Source of the DNA: Verrucomicrobiota bacterium
Lineage (GTDB): Bacteria; Verrucomicrobiota; Kiritimatiellia; UBA8416; SLMC01
Length of the DNA stretch: 35,948 nt
Direction: 5' to 3'
Assembly: GCA_030018915.1 (NCBI GenBank)
Contig: JASEHE010000006.1
Location: 1-35,948 of the forward strand
Below the pieces are notes generated by a model. The model saw nothing but the letters and a program-made list of their open reading frames with translations. It made no database searches and was not told where the DNA came from. Made by a program: the position numbers and the translations under genes. This document shows positions 23,062 through 30,735 of this stretch, one piece after another (position 1 is the stretch's first letter; every line of letters begins with the position of its first letter).

Positions 23062-23952
23062 TTAACTCGCGTTGTGGCCATAGACGAACGGCCAATTCAC
23101 GGCGGATACATTGGATGACATATATCCGGCGTGCTTCGAGACGAGAGTATCCATCTCTCCCGCGAAGAAGAACTCCACGGGGTTCCAGTCGTACCATCGG
23201 AGGAAGCGCTTCATCTGGCGCTGGTTGATCATGAACCAGTTGGTCTGATCCGTCAACCAGTTGTGCCACACGGCGAGCTTGTACTTGCCTTCGTGGAAGT
23301 TTGGGTTGTTGATCGCCGTATCGACCTTCCCCTTGGACTTGATCAGCTCGTAAGCCTGCTCCTCCAGATTAGTCGGCACAAGGAGCATGTCCGGGAAAGT
23401 CGCCGCCTGGATGTTGTCGCGGTTGGTCTTGAACTGGATCATGAGCCGCCGCGTCGCCTCGACATTGGCTGGCGAGAAGGCGGAAGTCCCGGAATTGCTC
23501 TGGTTCGAGCCGCCGACATCAGAAGTGTGCGCCGTGTTGCACAAGGACAGCGTGTCCGCCACCGTCGTCGTGCTAAAGGCACCGTTAAAAATGCTGGAGC
23601 CCAGACTCTCCCGCTTGGCCCGGAAGCGTCGCGCGAGTCCCTGGACCTGTTCGCGCACGATGCCGTACATATCGTTGCGTCGAAGCTTCTTGGTCACCTT
23701 AACGCCGAGAGCATACTCGACTTCCTCGGTCGATTTGCGGTAAGACTGCTTGGACTCGTCGTAGGAGATCTCGCCGTCGAATACCGCAACGTCGCCCAGG
23801 TCGCCGATCAGGGCCTCATAGACAATCGCCTGATCTGGCGTTTTCTGATCGAAGAAAGCACCGATCATGCTCGAGAAGTCGCCGTACTCGACCGCGAACC
23901 AATCCGACAGGTCCTTTTGGACGAAGAACGTGTAGTTGCCCTGGTTCAGCAT
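23062..23952 (-). CDS. Major capsid protein
   Basis: A 296-aa protein from ATG 23952 with GGAGGAG upstream. The pattern is that of Mu gpT/HK97-fold head proteins: an N-terminal segment with FAVEYGDFSSMIGAFFDQ; a middle helix with RRFRAKRESLGSSIFNGAFS; FSPANVEATRRLMIQFKTNR; the conserved MLLVPTNLEEQAYELIKSKG followed by NPNFHEGKYKLAVWHNWLTD; and a C-terminal WFMINQRQMKRFLRW. These strand and helix landmarks are common in phage capsid subunits. Its place two genes after the scaffold-like protein supports the call. Length is near the usual minimum for the family. A strong promoter lies one gene upstream. Confidence 0.88.
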   Translation of the reverse strand: MLNQGNYTFFVQKDLSDWFAVEYGDFSSMIGAFFDQKTPDQAIVYEALIGDLGDVAVFDGEISYDESKQSYRKSTEEVEYALGVKVTKKLRRNDMYGIVREQVQGLARRFRAKRESLGSSIFNGAFSTTTVADTLSLCNTAHTSDVGGSNQSNSGTSAFSPANVEATRRLMIQFKTNRDNIQAATFPDMLLVPTNLEEQAYELIKSKGKVDTAINNPNFHEGKYKLAVWHNWLTDQTNWFMINQRQMKRFLRWYDWNPVEFFFAGEMDTLVSKHAGYMSSNVSAVNWPFVYGHNAS

Positions 23953-23976
23953 GCTCGTCTCCTCCCTGATGCCGGC

Positions 23977-24005
23977 CCTGGGGCGGCGAAATCATCCGCC
24001 CCGGG
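23977..24005 (-). promoter_or_regulatory. Strong hairpin between capsid-associated and capsid genes
   Basis: On the minus strand GGGGCGG and CCGCCCC pair around a 9-nt loop (ATGATTTCG), and CCC/GGG extends the stem past one bulged A. There is no T-tract, so it is not a textbook terminator. It lies about 25 nt upstream of the capsid gene's start and might protect the capsid mRNA 5' end or mark RNA processing. Confidence 0.6.
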
Positions 24006-24021
24006 ACCCTTCTTCAGCGAT

Positions 24022-24798
24022 CTAGTCTAAAGGGTTGTACGATGTGTCTACCGGTATGAGAACCTGCCTGAATTTCACATCTCCGCCGGTGCCGACGTTG
24101 AGATTGTGATGCACGGCCGGGTCGAGTTCGATCCAGCCTTCGTCTCCAGCCCGGCGGAATTCATTCTTAAGCACGCGCCATGGCAGTGAGCCAGCTGCGG
24201 CGGTAGATTTGATCTTGTCGGCCGCAGTGTTGAGCGCCACCGTCTGATGGAACTTGCGGCGCATGATGAGGACGCGCGAAGTGTTGTCAAGGGTAGTCGT
24301 CGAGGCTGACTTGATGGTAGCAGTGCCGGAAGCCGAGGCCGTCTGATAGAGGACGAGACCGGAGGCGGTACCCGAGCGCACATAGATCCATGAACCGTCG
24401 ATATCGTCCTCGATGCTTGTAATCGTCAGGACGGTTGAAGTGGCCGAGGCGACGGCCACATCGTTGCTGGTGTCGTTAGCCATCTCCGCGCCGACTTCGC
24501 AGCCTGGCAGGAAGGGCTCTACGCCACGCACGGAGCCGCCGGTTCCGCGGCCGCCGGCCTGCTCGGTCTGCTTGATCGTGCCGGCGTCCGGATCGGCGTC
24601 GGTGGTCGCCAGCGCGTTGTGCAGCTCGGCCAGGAGACCAATGGAGTCGGCCGCGGCTCCAGAGGCTACGATCGCCACCGAACGATTGTTCTCGTCGGTC
24701 ACGCCCGGCATGATGACTGCACCCTGATTGATATTGGTGAGATTGCCATCGATAGGCAGGTACAGGAGGCGAGAGGGCCGGTTTCTGACGATCTGCAT
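24022..24798 (-). CDS. Capsid-associated (possible decoration) protein, 258 aa
   Basis: The start is ATG 24798 (MQIVRNRPSRLLYLPIDGNL), with GGAGG 6 nt upstream; an in-frame ATG five codons earlier would overlap this SD. It is the first gene after a strong promoter. The protein is beta-rich with many Ala, Thr, Ser and Gly (TSTVLTITSIEDDIDGSWIY, TIKSASTTTLDNTSRVLIM), and no cysteine other than the one in GCEVGAEM was noticed. Genes directly upstream of major capsid genes in this class often encode head decoration or capsid-assembly proteins. That is the best guess; the exact family was not recognised. Confidence 0.7.
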   Translation of the reverse strand: MQIVRNRPSRLLYLPIDGNLTNINQGAVIMPGVTDENNRSVAIVASGAAADSIGLLAELHNALATTDADPDAGTIKQTEQAGGRGTGGSVRGVEPFLPGCEVGAEMANDTSNDVAVASATSTVLTITSIEDDIDGSWIYVRSGTASGLVLYQTASASGTATIKSASTTTLDNTSRVLIMRRKFHQTVALNTAADKIKSTAAAGSLPWRVLKNEFRRAGDEGWIELDPAVHHNLNVGTGGDVKFRQVLIPVDTSYNPLD

Positions 24799-24832
24799 TG
24801 AGACCTCCAACATTAGCGCGATCTGTCGCGCC

Positions 24833-24850
24833 GAGCCGACGTATCGGCTC
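24833..24850 (-). promoter_or_regulatory. Leader hairpin with UNCG-type tetraloop
   Basis: In the about 100-nt leader between the promoter at 24903-24931 and the 24022..24798 gene, GAGCCGA and TCGGCTC form a perfect 7-bp stem closed by TACG (UACG in RNA, a UNCG-class tetraloop). It may stabilise the capsid transcript. Confidence 0.6.
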
Positions 24851-24902
24851 TTAGAGTCCTAGATGCAGATCAGGAAGGATCGAGATGCGTAAGAGTCGCT
24901 GA

Positions 24903-24931
24903 ATTGTAACGATACGATACCGCGTTGTCAA
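24903..24931 (-). promoter_or_regulatory. Sigma70-type promoter for the capsid genes
   Basis: On the minus strand TTGACA (24931-24926), a 17-bp spacer and TACAAT (24908-24903). It sits immediately after the TGA of the zinc-ribbon gene. The predicted start is near 24896, upstream of the capsid-associated and major capsid genes. Confidence 0.85.
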
Positions 24932-24939
24932 GCACAAGA

Positions 24940-25281
24940 TCACGCGAGATAATTTTTCGAGCCGCACAGAGGGCAAGCAGCGCCCGCTGGAACGACCCGA
25001 TTTCCATGCGTCTCCGAGAGCGACGCGCCAGCCAGGGTCGTGCCTGTCGTTGTCGTCTTAGTTACGGCCGCCAGACCGCCATCACCGGAATAGGTGCCGC
25101 CGCGAGCGGTCTTGGCCGCATCGACGAGAAAACCGCATTGCCTGCATGGCACCATGCGCTTAGATGATCCGCGCCCCTGCCCCTGGCCGGAGCGGGCGCT
25201 GTTGCGGCGCAGCCGCCCGCTGCCGGCCGTAGGACTCGGGAGAAACTTCTCGCCGTCACCCTGGAACTCGGGTTCTCTCAC
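24940..25281 (-). CDS. Zinc-ribbon protein, 113 aa
   Basis: GTG 25281 directly follows the scaffold-like gene's TAG; the TGA is followed at once by a promoter. Two knuckles, C46-RQ-C49 (VPCRQCGF) and C103-PL-C106 (ACPLCGSKNY), frame a 50-residue Gly/Thr/Ala loop, an unusually long insertion for a zinc ribbon. The N-terminal 45 residues are Gly/Arg/Ser-rich and probably disordered. The place between scaffold and capsid genes suggests a small structural or assembly factor, but similar proteins also bind nucleic acid. The family was not recognised. Confidence 0.68.
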   Translation of the reverse strand: MREPEFQGDGEKFLPSPTAGSGRLRRNSARSGQGQGRGSSKRMVPCRQCGFLVDAAKTARGGTYSGDGGLAAVTKTTTTGTTLAGASLSETHGNRVVPAGAACPLCGSKNYLA

Positions 25282-26100
25282 CTAGCCCCTGTTGAACTTG
25301 GGCGCCGGCTCTTTCGGGAACTGGACGCCGTTCGGATCGTTCTTGTGCTGGATTCGCTTGCGCGTCTCCGCTGATAGACTGTCCTCGTCGACGCCTACGA
25401 TGAATCCCCATTTGCCGTCCGGTGACTTGTACTCCGCGCCAGACTTGATCGCCTCCTCCGGCATTTCCGGCTCAGGATCGGGCCCGCCGGGAGTCGGCGA
25501 TGGATTCGGATTCACCTTGCCTCCTTTGCCGGGCGTGCGCCCTGGAGTGCCGCTAGCTTCGGCGATTTTCCCGCGCGCGTAAGTCTTGGCGTGATTGATT
25601 TCCGCTTTGAGCCTGTCCGGATCGGCGCGCGTCTCGAGCGGTAGTCGGTCTAGATAGGTTTTCATGTGCGCCCGGAGATTGTGAACCTTCGGATCGACCG
25701 TCTGTGCGTCGTCGATCGCATCGCGTACGTTCACGCGACTGGCAAGGTCCAGATTCTGATTCCGCAGTTCGTAACCCTCCACCTCGCGCAGTATCTCGTC
25801 GAAAGGCCTACCGAGCTGCTGTTCGATGTTATCGCGCTGATCCTTCGTGCAGGATCGCAGGGAAGCCGCCGTGACTTTGGCAGGTTGGGGCAATGAGACA
25901 GGAGTCTGTTGCGTTCTGAGCCGCGCGTTCTCGGATTCGAGTTCCGCGATACGCTTGGCATCCGCGACGGCCGGGTTCTCTGAGCCATCTCCGTCGTTTC
26001 CTTCCGGCGCTTCGGGATCGGGCTGTGCTTCCTCGCTTTCTGGCTCCGTCTCTTCTTCTGGCGCGGTCGGCTTGGCTGGTTTGCCCTTGAGTGTTTTCAT
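25282..26100 (-). CDS. Putative scaffolding protein, 272 aa
   Basis: ATG 26100 overlaps the upstream TGA (ATGA). The N-terminus is very acidic and Pro-rich (TAPEEETEPESEEAQPDPEA), followed by a helix likely to be coiled coil (AKRIAELESENARLRTQQTP), more helices to about residue 180, a Gly/Pro linker and a short basic end (APKFNRG). Acidic start, coiled coil and flexible tail between portal and capsid genes are the hallmarks of phage scaffolding proteins. The last part contains YKSPDGKWGFIVGVDEDSLS, which looks like a small folded domain. The call is from composition and gene order. Confidence 0.7.
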   Translation of the reverse strand: MKTLKGKPAKPTAPEEETEPESEEAQPDPEAPEGNDGDGSENPAVADAKRIAELESENARLRTQQTPVSLPQPAKVTAASLRSCTKDQRDNIEQQLGRPFDEILREVEGYELRNQNLDLASRVNVRDAIDDAQTVDPKVHNLRAHMKTYLDRLPLETRADPDRLKAEINHAKTYARGKIAEASGTPGRTPGKGGKVNPNPSPTPGGPDPEPEMPEEAIKSGAEYKSPDGKWGFIVGVDEDSLSAETRKRIQHKNDPNGVQFPKEPAPKFNRG

Positions 26101-26510
26101 GCGATTACCCTCCCTCGGTGTCTCTCGGTGTTGGTGGCCGACGCCTTGGCATGCAGGCTGTCGAGTTTCTGCTTGAGATTAACGATCTCATCATTGAGCG
26201 CGGCGATCTTGTCGTCCGCGTGTTCAACGTTGGCGACGATGCCGCGATAGGCCCTAGCTGCGGCGGCGCGGCGCTTTAAGCGCACGACCTCGCGCTGCGG
26301 GTTGAAGTCTGCCGGCTCCTCGCCGTCCAGATCATGGGCGTTCATCGCTTCCTGGGTTTTGGCGCTGTCCTCAATGTCCTCGCGCAGCGCTTTCCAGCCG
26401 GGATGCTCGGCCAGTTCCTTCACCCGGGCAAGGCGCTTGGCGCGTTTGGTGCGAAATTCTATCGACTCCTCAAGTCTGACGGCGAAGAGCTTTTCATCAG
26501 TGGTCAGCAT
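26097..26510 (-). CDS. Coiled-coil protein between portal and scaffold genes, 137 aa
   Basis: The start at ATG 26510 (MLTTDEKLFAVRLEESIEFR) is chosen for the AGGAG 8 nt upstream, which overlaps the portal's stop. The frame is open further upstream, but only through the portal's 3' end. The product is almost entirely helical and charged, with a long coiled coil in the C-terminal half (NDEIVNLKQKLDSLHAKASA). It overlaps the scaffold-like gene by ATGA, and the two may work together in head assembly (inference). Confidence 0.72.
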   Translation of the reverse strand: MLTTDEKLFAVRLEESIEFRTKRAKRLARVKELAEHPGWKALREDIEDSAKTQEAMNAHDLDGEEPADFNPQREVVRLKRRAAAARAYRGIVANVEHADDKIAALNDEIVNLKQKLDSLHAKASATNTERHRGRVIA

Positions 26511-26520
26511 TGTTGGTCTC

Positions 26521-28626
26521 CTAACGACGCCTGCCGTTTGCCATCGGGCCGCCCATACCCGGAGGCGGGACCATGTTGCCCGCCGCCTGCGGCGGACCTC
26601 CGGTTGGCATTCCCGGCCCCGGCTGGCCGGGGCCTCCCATTCCAAGCGCGCCCTGGCCCGCACCAATGGCCGAGACGAGTTGTTCGAGATTGACCGGCTG
26701 GCCGCCCATCATGGCTGTCACGCCGTCGGGCTGCATCTGGACTTGGAAGCGCTCCGGGCGCTCGATGCGGCTGGCAGCGACAAAATCGTTCCAGAGCTCG
26801 ACGACCGCCATTGGCTTCATCTGCATCACGAATGGAAAGCGTTGTAGAGCAACCGCGATAGCTGTGATGCGCTGCATCTCCACTTCCGGCGAGATGGCTG
26901 GCTTGATCGGCTTGAGGGCGGCCTTGATCTTTGGGTCGGCGAATACGGCCGTCGGCACAGTTCGCTCCTGCTCGCCTTCGTAGCCAGCGGTGATGGCAAT
27001 AGATGACCCGATATTCTGGAAATAAAGCGCGCGCAAGAGATCGGTCGCAGCCGGCACGGACCGTTGCCACTCGCCGACCATGTCCTCGGTGCGGATATCG
27101 GAGCGCTGGAGCAGCATCGCGGTCTTGGCGGCCGGGGCGTGAGGATCTTGCGGGGCCTCCTGGCCGGACTGTCCCTGCGAGACGCCCAAGATGAAGTCGA
27201 GCATACGCTGCAACAAGCCCTCCTCATCGAGTGAAGTATTCGTGCGAGAGGTGTCTTGGATGGCGAGTTGCCGCGGTGCCATCTCCGCGCGCATGTAGTT
27301 GTCTGGCAAATAGAGTACGCGCCCAGGGACGAAGTAGGCATATTCGGCGCCGAGATCGACGCGCTCCTTGAGCGTCTCCGGAAACAACAGCGTTACCGAA
27401 TCTGTTAACCGTCGCTGGTTGGAGCGGTGGCGGTGGAGCGCATTGATTTCCCGGAAGAGCTTCTCCGAGTCCTCGAGCAGCGAGGCGCCTAGGAAGCGAC
27501 CGTCTGGCCGGCGCACGAGCCGAAAGGGGACGATGCAGGGCACATTCCTGCGGACCGCGTATGCCTCCCAGCGTAGTGATTTGTCCTTCTCCATGTCCCA
27601 GATGACGACATAGCGCTCGGGGATGGAGTCGCCGTCGATGTCCTCCGACACGATCAGATAGGCGAGTTGATATGCCGCCTCCTCGGGCGAGACGTTGATG
27701 CCTTCCAGCGCTGCGCGGCTGCGGTCCCAGTCGTCTAGCATCGCTCCTGCGGAGGCCCGCCGCTTTACTTCCTCCGCCGGACCCTTGTCATAGTAGCCGA
27801 GTTTGGTCAGCATCTCGAAACGCTGCGGCGTTTCGGTGTATTGATAGCCGTAGAGGCGCATCTTTTCGAATGCCTGAGCGTAAAGTGGCGCCCAAAGGAA
27901 CTTGGCGAGCGGGAACGTCGTGAATTCGGGACCGTTTTGGGCGAGAAAGTCGATCTCAAACTCGACGTTAATCTCATTGCCTTCGATGAGTTCGGCGAGG
28001 ATCGCCTCATGCTCCGCCTCGGTGATGCCGGCCGCTTCTGGAGTCTCGTAGTCAGCGCGAAACTCGTCGGGGCTCGCGTAAATGCGGTAGTCGCAGCCGT
28101 GTTCGATGCGTCGCGCCCACTGGCCATGAATGAGGGCCACGCGGTCGCGAAAGGCGGGGACGATTGTGTCCTTGAGGCACTCGTTGAAGTTGCAGTCGTA
28201 TTCCGCAGTCCAGTTGAGGGCAGTCTCAGCCTGATTGAGGTCCTCGCGCTTGACTCCCGGCATCGGCACGGCGACATAGGTCCTCGCCGGATCGGAAAAA
28301 ATACTTTTAATGATAGAGGCGCGCATGGCTCGCAGATAAGCCGTCGCGAGACGAATGTCGATGCTCGAGGACGCCTCCGGCCCGAACGGGAAATCGACGT
28401 ATTCCTCAGCGCCGTCCAGGAAATCGGCCAGAGCTTTCATCTTGGTCCGCATGGAGGACGTCGCGCGAATATTCTCCTCGATCATCTTGCCAATCTTCTG
28501 ATCAAGGCGCTCGCGTTTGGCCTGCTGCATATTTACCTTGCGAGCGACGTAAGCCTGCTCAACGGCGGCGACGGCCATGGCGGATTGGGTTTCGGCGTCC
28601 GGAGGTGGCTTGAGCCGGAAATACAC
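26521..28626 (-). CDS. Portal protein, 701 aa
   Basis: GTG 28626 has GGAG 6-7 nt upstream. Features of the large podovirus-type portals are visible: an N-terminal helical clip region, a WTAEYDCNFNECLKDTIVPA segment, QNGPEFTTFPLAKFLWAP, a run of conserved residues around RLVRRPDGRFLGASLLED, and the stem-like helix DSEKLFREINALHRHRSNQR. The last 70 residues are Gly/Pro/Met-rich and probably disordered. Position after the terminase block and before the scaffold-like gene is the classic packaging order. At 701 aa it is in the size range of P22- and T7-like portals. It forms the dodecameric DNA gate of the head. Confidence 0.88.
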   Translation of the reverse strand: MYFRLKPPPDAETQSAMAVAAVEQAYVARKVNMQQAKRERLDQKIGKMIEENIRATSSMRTKMKALADFLDGAEEYVDFPFGPEASSSIDIRLATAYLRAMRASIIKSIFSDPARTYVAVPMPGVKREDLNQAETALNWTAEYDCNFNECLKDTIVPAFRDRVALIHGQWARRIEHGCDYRIYASPDEFRADYETPEAAGITEAEHEAILAELIEGNEINVEFEIDFLAQNGPEFTTFPLAKFLWAPLYAQAFEKMRLYGYQYTETPQRFEMLTKLGYYDKGPAEEVKRRASAGAMLDDWDRSRAALEGINVSPEEAAYQLAYLIVSEDIDGDSIPERYVVIWDMEKDKSLRWEAYAVRRNVPCIVPFRLVRRPDGRFLGASLLEDSEKLFREINALHRHRSNQRRLTDSVTLLFPETLKERVDLGAEYAYFVPGRVLYLPDNYMRAEMAPRQLAIQDTSRTNTSLDEEGLLQRMLDFILGVSQGQSGQEAPQDPHAPAAKTAMLLQRSDIRTEDMVGEWQRSVPAATDLLRALYFQNIGSSIAITAGYEGEQERTVPTAVFADPKIKAALKPIKPAISPEVEMQRITAIAVALQRFPFVMQMKPMAVVELWNDFVAASRIERPERFQVQMQPDGVTAMMGGQPVNLEQLVSAIGAGQGALGMGGPGQPGPGMPTGGPPQAAGNMVPPPGMGGPMANGRRR

Positions 28627-28629
28627 GGA

Positions 28630-28899
28630 CTACTCCATGTCCTCGATGCCGCGCAACTCAAGACTCATGCGCGGAGATTCGCCATCCGAAAACTCGATCG
28701 AGCGGACCTTGACCTTCATCCACACAGTCTTGGTTTGCCCAACACGCGAAAGCCCCTTGATCTGATGGCGCAGATTCGCCGTCGGATACCATTTGCGCGA
28801 CGATTTCGGCATGGCGGCATATCTGGCCTTTGAGGATTCGCCAAGATCCTTGAACCGCGGAGAGCGCTCTGGCTTAGCGCGGAAAGAATGCTCACGCAC
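28630..28899 (-). CDS. Small basic protein, 89 aa
   Basis: GTG 28899 overlaps the end of the DUF6496-like gene by 8 bp, and the TAG ends 3 bp before the portal's start codon. The N-terminal half is basic (RAKPERSPRFKDLGESSKAR) and the C-terminal half beta-like (VWMKVKVRSIEFSDGESPRM). No motif was recognised. Tight coupling to the portal suggests co-expression with head genes. Confidence 0.65.
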   Translation of the reverse strand: MREHSFRAKPERSPRFKDLGESSKARYAAMPKSSRKWYPTANLRHQIKGLSRVGQTKTVWMKVKVRSIEFSDGESPRMSLELRGIEDME

Positions 28900-29083
28900 G
28901 TCGCCGCCTCTTCTTCCTGCGACGCCGCGATAGACCAGCCTCTGAAAGACCGATGGCGATGGCCTGCTTGCGGCTCGTCACCTTCGGGCCATGTTTCGAG
29001 CCGGACCGAAGAGTGCCACGCTTGAATTCCCCCATCACGACTCCGACCTTCTCCTTGCCGGCTCGGAAGCGAGCGTGCGCCAT
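28892..29083 (-). CDS. DUF6496-like small basic protein, 63 aa
   Basis: ATG 29083 to TGA 28894-28892. The segment MGEFKRGTLRSGSKHGPKVT followed by SRKQAIAIGLSEAG and a poly-basic end (RRRRKKRRRRA) matches the DUF6496 pattern (VMxEFKxGxLxSGSGKKVxxxKQAIAIALSEA). That family is widespread in proteobacterial and phage genomes and has no known function. The strong positive charge suggests nucleic-acid binding or packing with the genome. It belongs to the run of small basic genes upstream of the portal. Confidence 0.8.
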   Translation of the reverse strand: MAHARFRAGKEKVGVVMGEFKRGTLRSGSKHGPKVTSRKQAIAIGLSEAGLSRRRRKKRRRRA

Positions 29084-29086
29084 GGC

Positions 29087-29341
29087 CTAATACCGAGCGA
29101 CCTGCTTCTTCTTGCGCCGCCGGCTGCCGCCATATCTCACGACCATGCCCTTGCGCTTGCCCTTCTTGCCCTTGGTCCCGGTACTGGCGGCCGAGAGCGG
29201 ATTGCCGCGAGGATTGCCCGCTCCGTAACGTGGCGCGCTGCCCTTGGGGCCGCGGCCAGCGCCGGGCGCAACCTGAATCTGGCCGCCGCCGGAAGGTTCC
29301 TCCGGTCGCGAGATGAAACGCGCGTGGTTTCTATGCTTCAT
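29087..29341 (-). CDS. Basic low-complexity protein, 84 aa
   Basis: ATG 29341 overlaps the previous TGA (ATGA); the TAG lies 3 bp before the DUF6496-like gene's start. It is rich in Gly, Arg, Lys and Pro (GGGQIQVAPGAGRGPKGSAP; TGTKGKKGKRKGMVVRYGGS) with a basic C-terminus (RRRKKKQVARY). It is probably disordered and likely to bind DNA or RNA. No family was recognised. Confidence 0.65.
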   Translation of the reverse strand: MKHRNHARFISRPEEPSGGGQIQVAPGAGRGPKGSAPRYGAGNPRGNPLSAASTGTKGKKGKRKGMVVRYGGSRRRKKKQVARY

Positions 29342-29532
29342 CCCTTCGGTCCGCCCTTGCCCTTGTGCGGCGTCTGAATGGACTTACCGCCCTTGACTTC
29401 GCAGTCCGCTCCGAGGCCGGAGCCCTTGATGTCGCCGTCAATCGGCCCGCCTACGACTTGTTCAGCGGAGGTATAACTCAATCCCTCCTTACCGACCGGC
29501 GTATTCTTCGATCCTTTGGGTCCAGACATCAT
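29338..29532 (-). CDS. Gly/Lys-rich small protein, 64 aa
   Basis: Two consecutive ATG codons (29532 and 29529) follow AAGGAGG; the second has the better spacing. The protein (SGPKGSKNTPVGKEGLSYTS... HKGKGGPKG) is of low complexity with one cysteine (GADCEVKGG). It is coupled by ATGA to both neighbours. Function unknown; probably a short flexible accessory protein of the head region. Confidence 0.6.
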   Translation of the reverse strand: MMSGPKGSKNTPVGKEGLSYTSAEQVVGGPIDGDIKGSGLGADCEVKGGKSIQTPHKGKGGPKG

Positions 29533-29729
29533 TCCTCCTTGGCCTTCGGCTCCTTCGATTCAGGATGCACGGCGAGGAGCTCGTCGAGACAACGGTCGAG
29601 TAGAATCTCGGCCTTGGAGTTGGCGCTGAGTTTCGTTGGCGAAGATGACGACAACACGGCCAACGCGGCGATCACTCCGGAGACCGATGAATCTTCACTG
29701 ACAGAGATAGAGACATTCTTGTCGGCCAT
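29529..29729 (-). CDS. Small acidic protein, 66 aa
   Basis: ATG 29729 with AGGAG about 9 nt upstream, ending in an ATGA-type overlap with the next gene. It reads MADKNVSISVSEDSSVSGVI, a Ser-rich hydrophobic middle (AALAVLSSSSPTKL) and a charged helix (KAEILLDRCLDELLAVHPES). No membrane span is strong enough to call. Unknown function. Confidence 0.6.
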   Translation of the reverse strand: MADKNVSISVSEDSSVSGVIAALAVLSSSSPTKLSANSKAEILLDRCLDELLAVHPESKEPKAKEE

Positions 29730-29732
29730 GGT

Positions 29733-29993
29733 CTACTTTCTCCTGCTTCCGGGCGCCTCATGGCGCTCGAGGATGTAGGCGAAGTTCGATTTGAGCGGCT
29801 CGCCCAAGCGCAGGCCGATTTCGTTGGCGATGAGGATCAAGTCCGAGCGAAGCTGCTTGATTTCGTCGTGAAGCCCCATCGTCTTTGGTGCCGCATTGGC
29901 GATCTCGGCAACGGCAGGCGCGGGCCCTGGCTCGGAAGCATTCGGAGCGACGGCGGATTTGGGCCTCTTCTCAGCGACGGCGAATTTGGGCAT
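29733..29993 (-). CDS. Small protein, 86 aa, Ala/Pro N-terminus and helical C-terminus
   Basis: ATG 29993 has AGGAG 6 nt upstream. An Ala/Pro/Lys-rich start (KFAVAEKRPKSAVAPNASEP) leads to a helix (HDEIKQLRSDLILIANEIGL) and a basic end (HEAPGSRRK). It resembles short coiled-coil proteins placed between terminase and portal genes in many phages. No family was recognised. Confidence 0.6.
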   Translation of the reverse strand: MPKFAVAEKRPKSAVAPNASEPGPAPAVAEIANAAPKTMGLHDEIKQLRSDLILIANEIGLRLGEPLKSNFAYILERHEAPGSRRK

Positions 29994-30001
29994 TGGATCT
30001 C

Positions 30002-30358
30002 CTATGGCCTGATCTTGTCGGCATGGCGCATGGCGATCTTCTGGAGCGCATCGCGCGATTTCGCATTGGCCGCAAGCGTGTCTTGTGGCAACAGGGAATT
30101 AAGCAGCCCGGCGAGCTGCGAGAGGCCGCCTTCAAGATACTCGATACGTCGTTGATGCGCCACGTCCCGGTCGTTGTTGCTGGCGATGAGTTCGTGCAGC
30201 TCCTCGATGACGGTTTGTGGCGCGGGTCTGCTGGTGAGCGTCGGCGGAGTGCTCGCTGATGTCTTGGCTGGCCGAGGCTGAATGTTCGGTTGAGCGCGCA
30301 ATCTAGCCCTTGCATCCTCAGCCGGCGTCTTTTTCGGTTTTGAAGCGGTGCGGGTCAT
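30002..30358 (-). CDS. Small protein, 118 aa, with C-terminal helical region
   Basis: I use ATG 30358, which overlaps the upstream TGA (ATGA), rather than the in-frame extension to 30463 that lies over the previous gene. Residues 1-60 are Pro/Thr/Ala-rich and basic. Residues 65-118 form helices (VIEELHELIASNNDRDVAHQ; RRIEYLEGGLSQLAGLLNSL). It shares the design of its 86-aa neighbour. Unknown function. Confidence 0.62.
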   Translation of the reverse strand: MTRTASKPKKTPAEDARARLRAQPNIQPRPAKTSASTPPTLTSRPAPQTVIEELHELIASNNDRDVAHQRRIEYLEGGLSQLAGLLNSLLPQDTLAANAKSRDALQKIAMRHADKIRP

Positions 30359-30735
30359 TTCGGGATGAGAAGTTTGCGCGCCTTGGCCAGACTCTCTCGC
30401 AGCCGAACCGGCAGGCTGCGCTGCTGCTCGGCTCTCTTGGCCGCCATGAAACTCGCATACCACGTTTTCACGATGTCCTGAGCCTGGACGAGGAGCCCCA
30501 GGGCTTCAATCGGTTTCATCTTGAAGAGTTTCATCTCGACGACGAGAGTGCCAGCCTTATCGACGAATCCGATTTGCCAGGTTTTCTCAGACTGCGCTTG
30601 GTCGATTGGCGCCGACGGCTTTTGCTCAGCCTCCGGCGATGCCGATTCGCCAAGGTTCGAGCCGCCGACGGCGCGGTGATCGACGATTTTGATCTCTTCG
30701 GCGGCGCCGTTGAGGAATTTCTGGTCAAACGTCAC
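30355..30735 (-). CDS. Hypothetical protein, 126 aa
   Basis: GTG 30735 overlaps the GroES-like gene's TGA (GTGA), the local rule for starts. An upstream GTG or ATG would lie inside that gene. The middle, ASPEAEQKPSAPIDQAQSEK, is a linker; WQIGFVDKAGTLVVEMKLFK looks like a small beta unit, and the rest is helical and basic (MAAKRAEQQRSLPVRLRESL). No family was recognised. Confidence 0.65.
   Translation of the reverse strand: MTFDQKFLNGAAEEIKIVDHRAVGGSNLGESASPEAEQKPSAPIDQAQSEKTWQIGFVDKAGTLVVEMKLFKMKPIEALGLLVQAQDIVKTWYASFMAAKRAEQQRSLPVRLRESLAKARKLLIPK

Noticed and set aside
24267-24290. TTGACA on the minus strand inside the capsid-associated gene
   Set aside because: Spacer is fine but the -10 position reads ATCATG, so not promoter-like.
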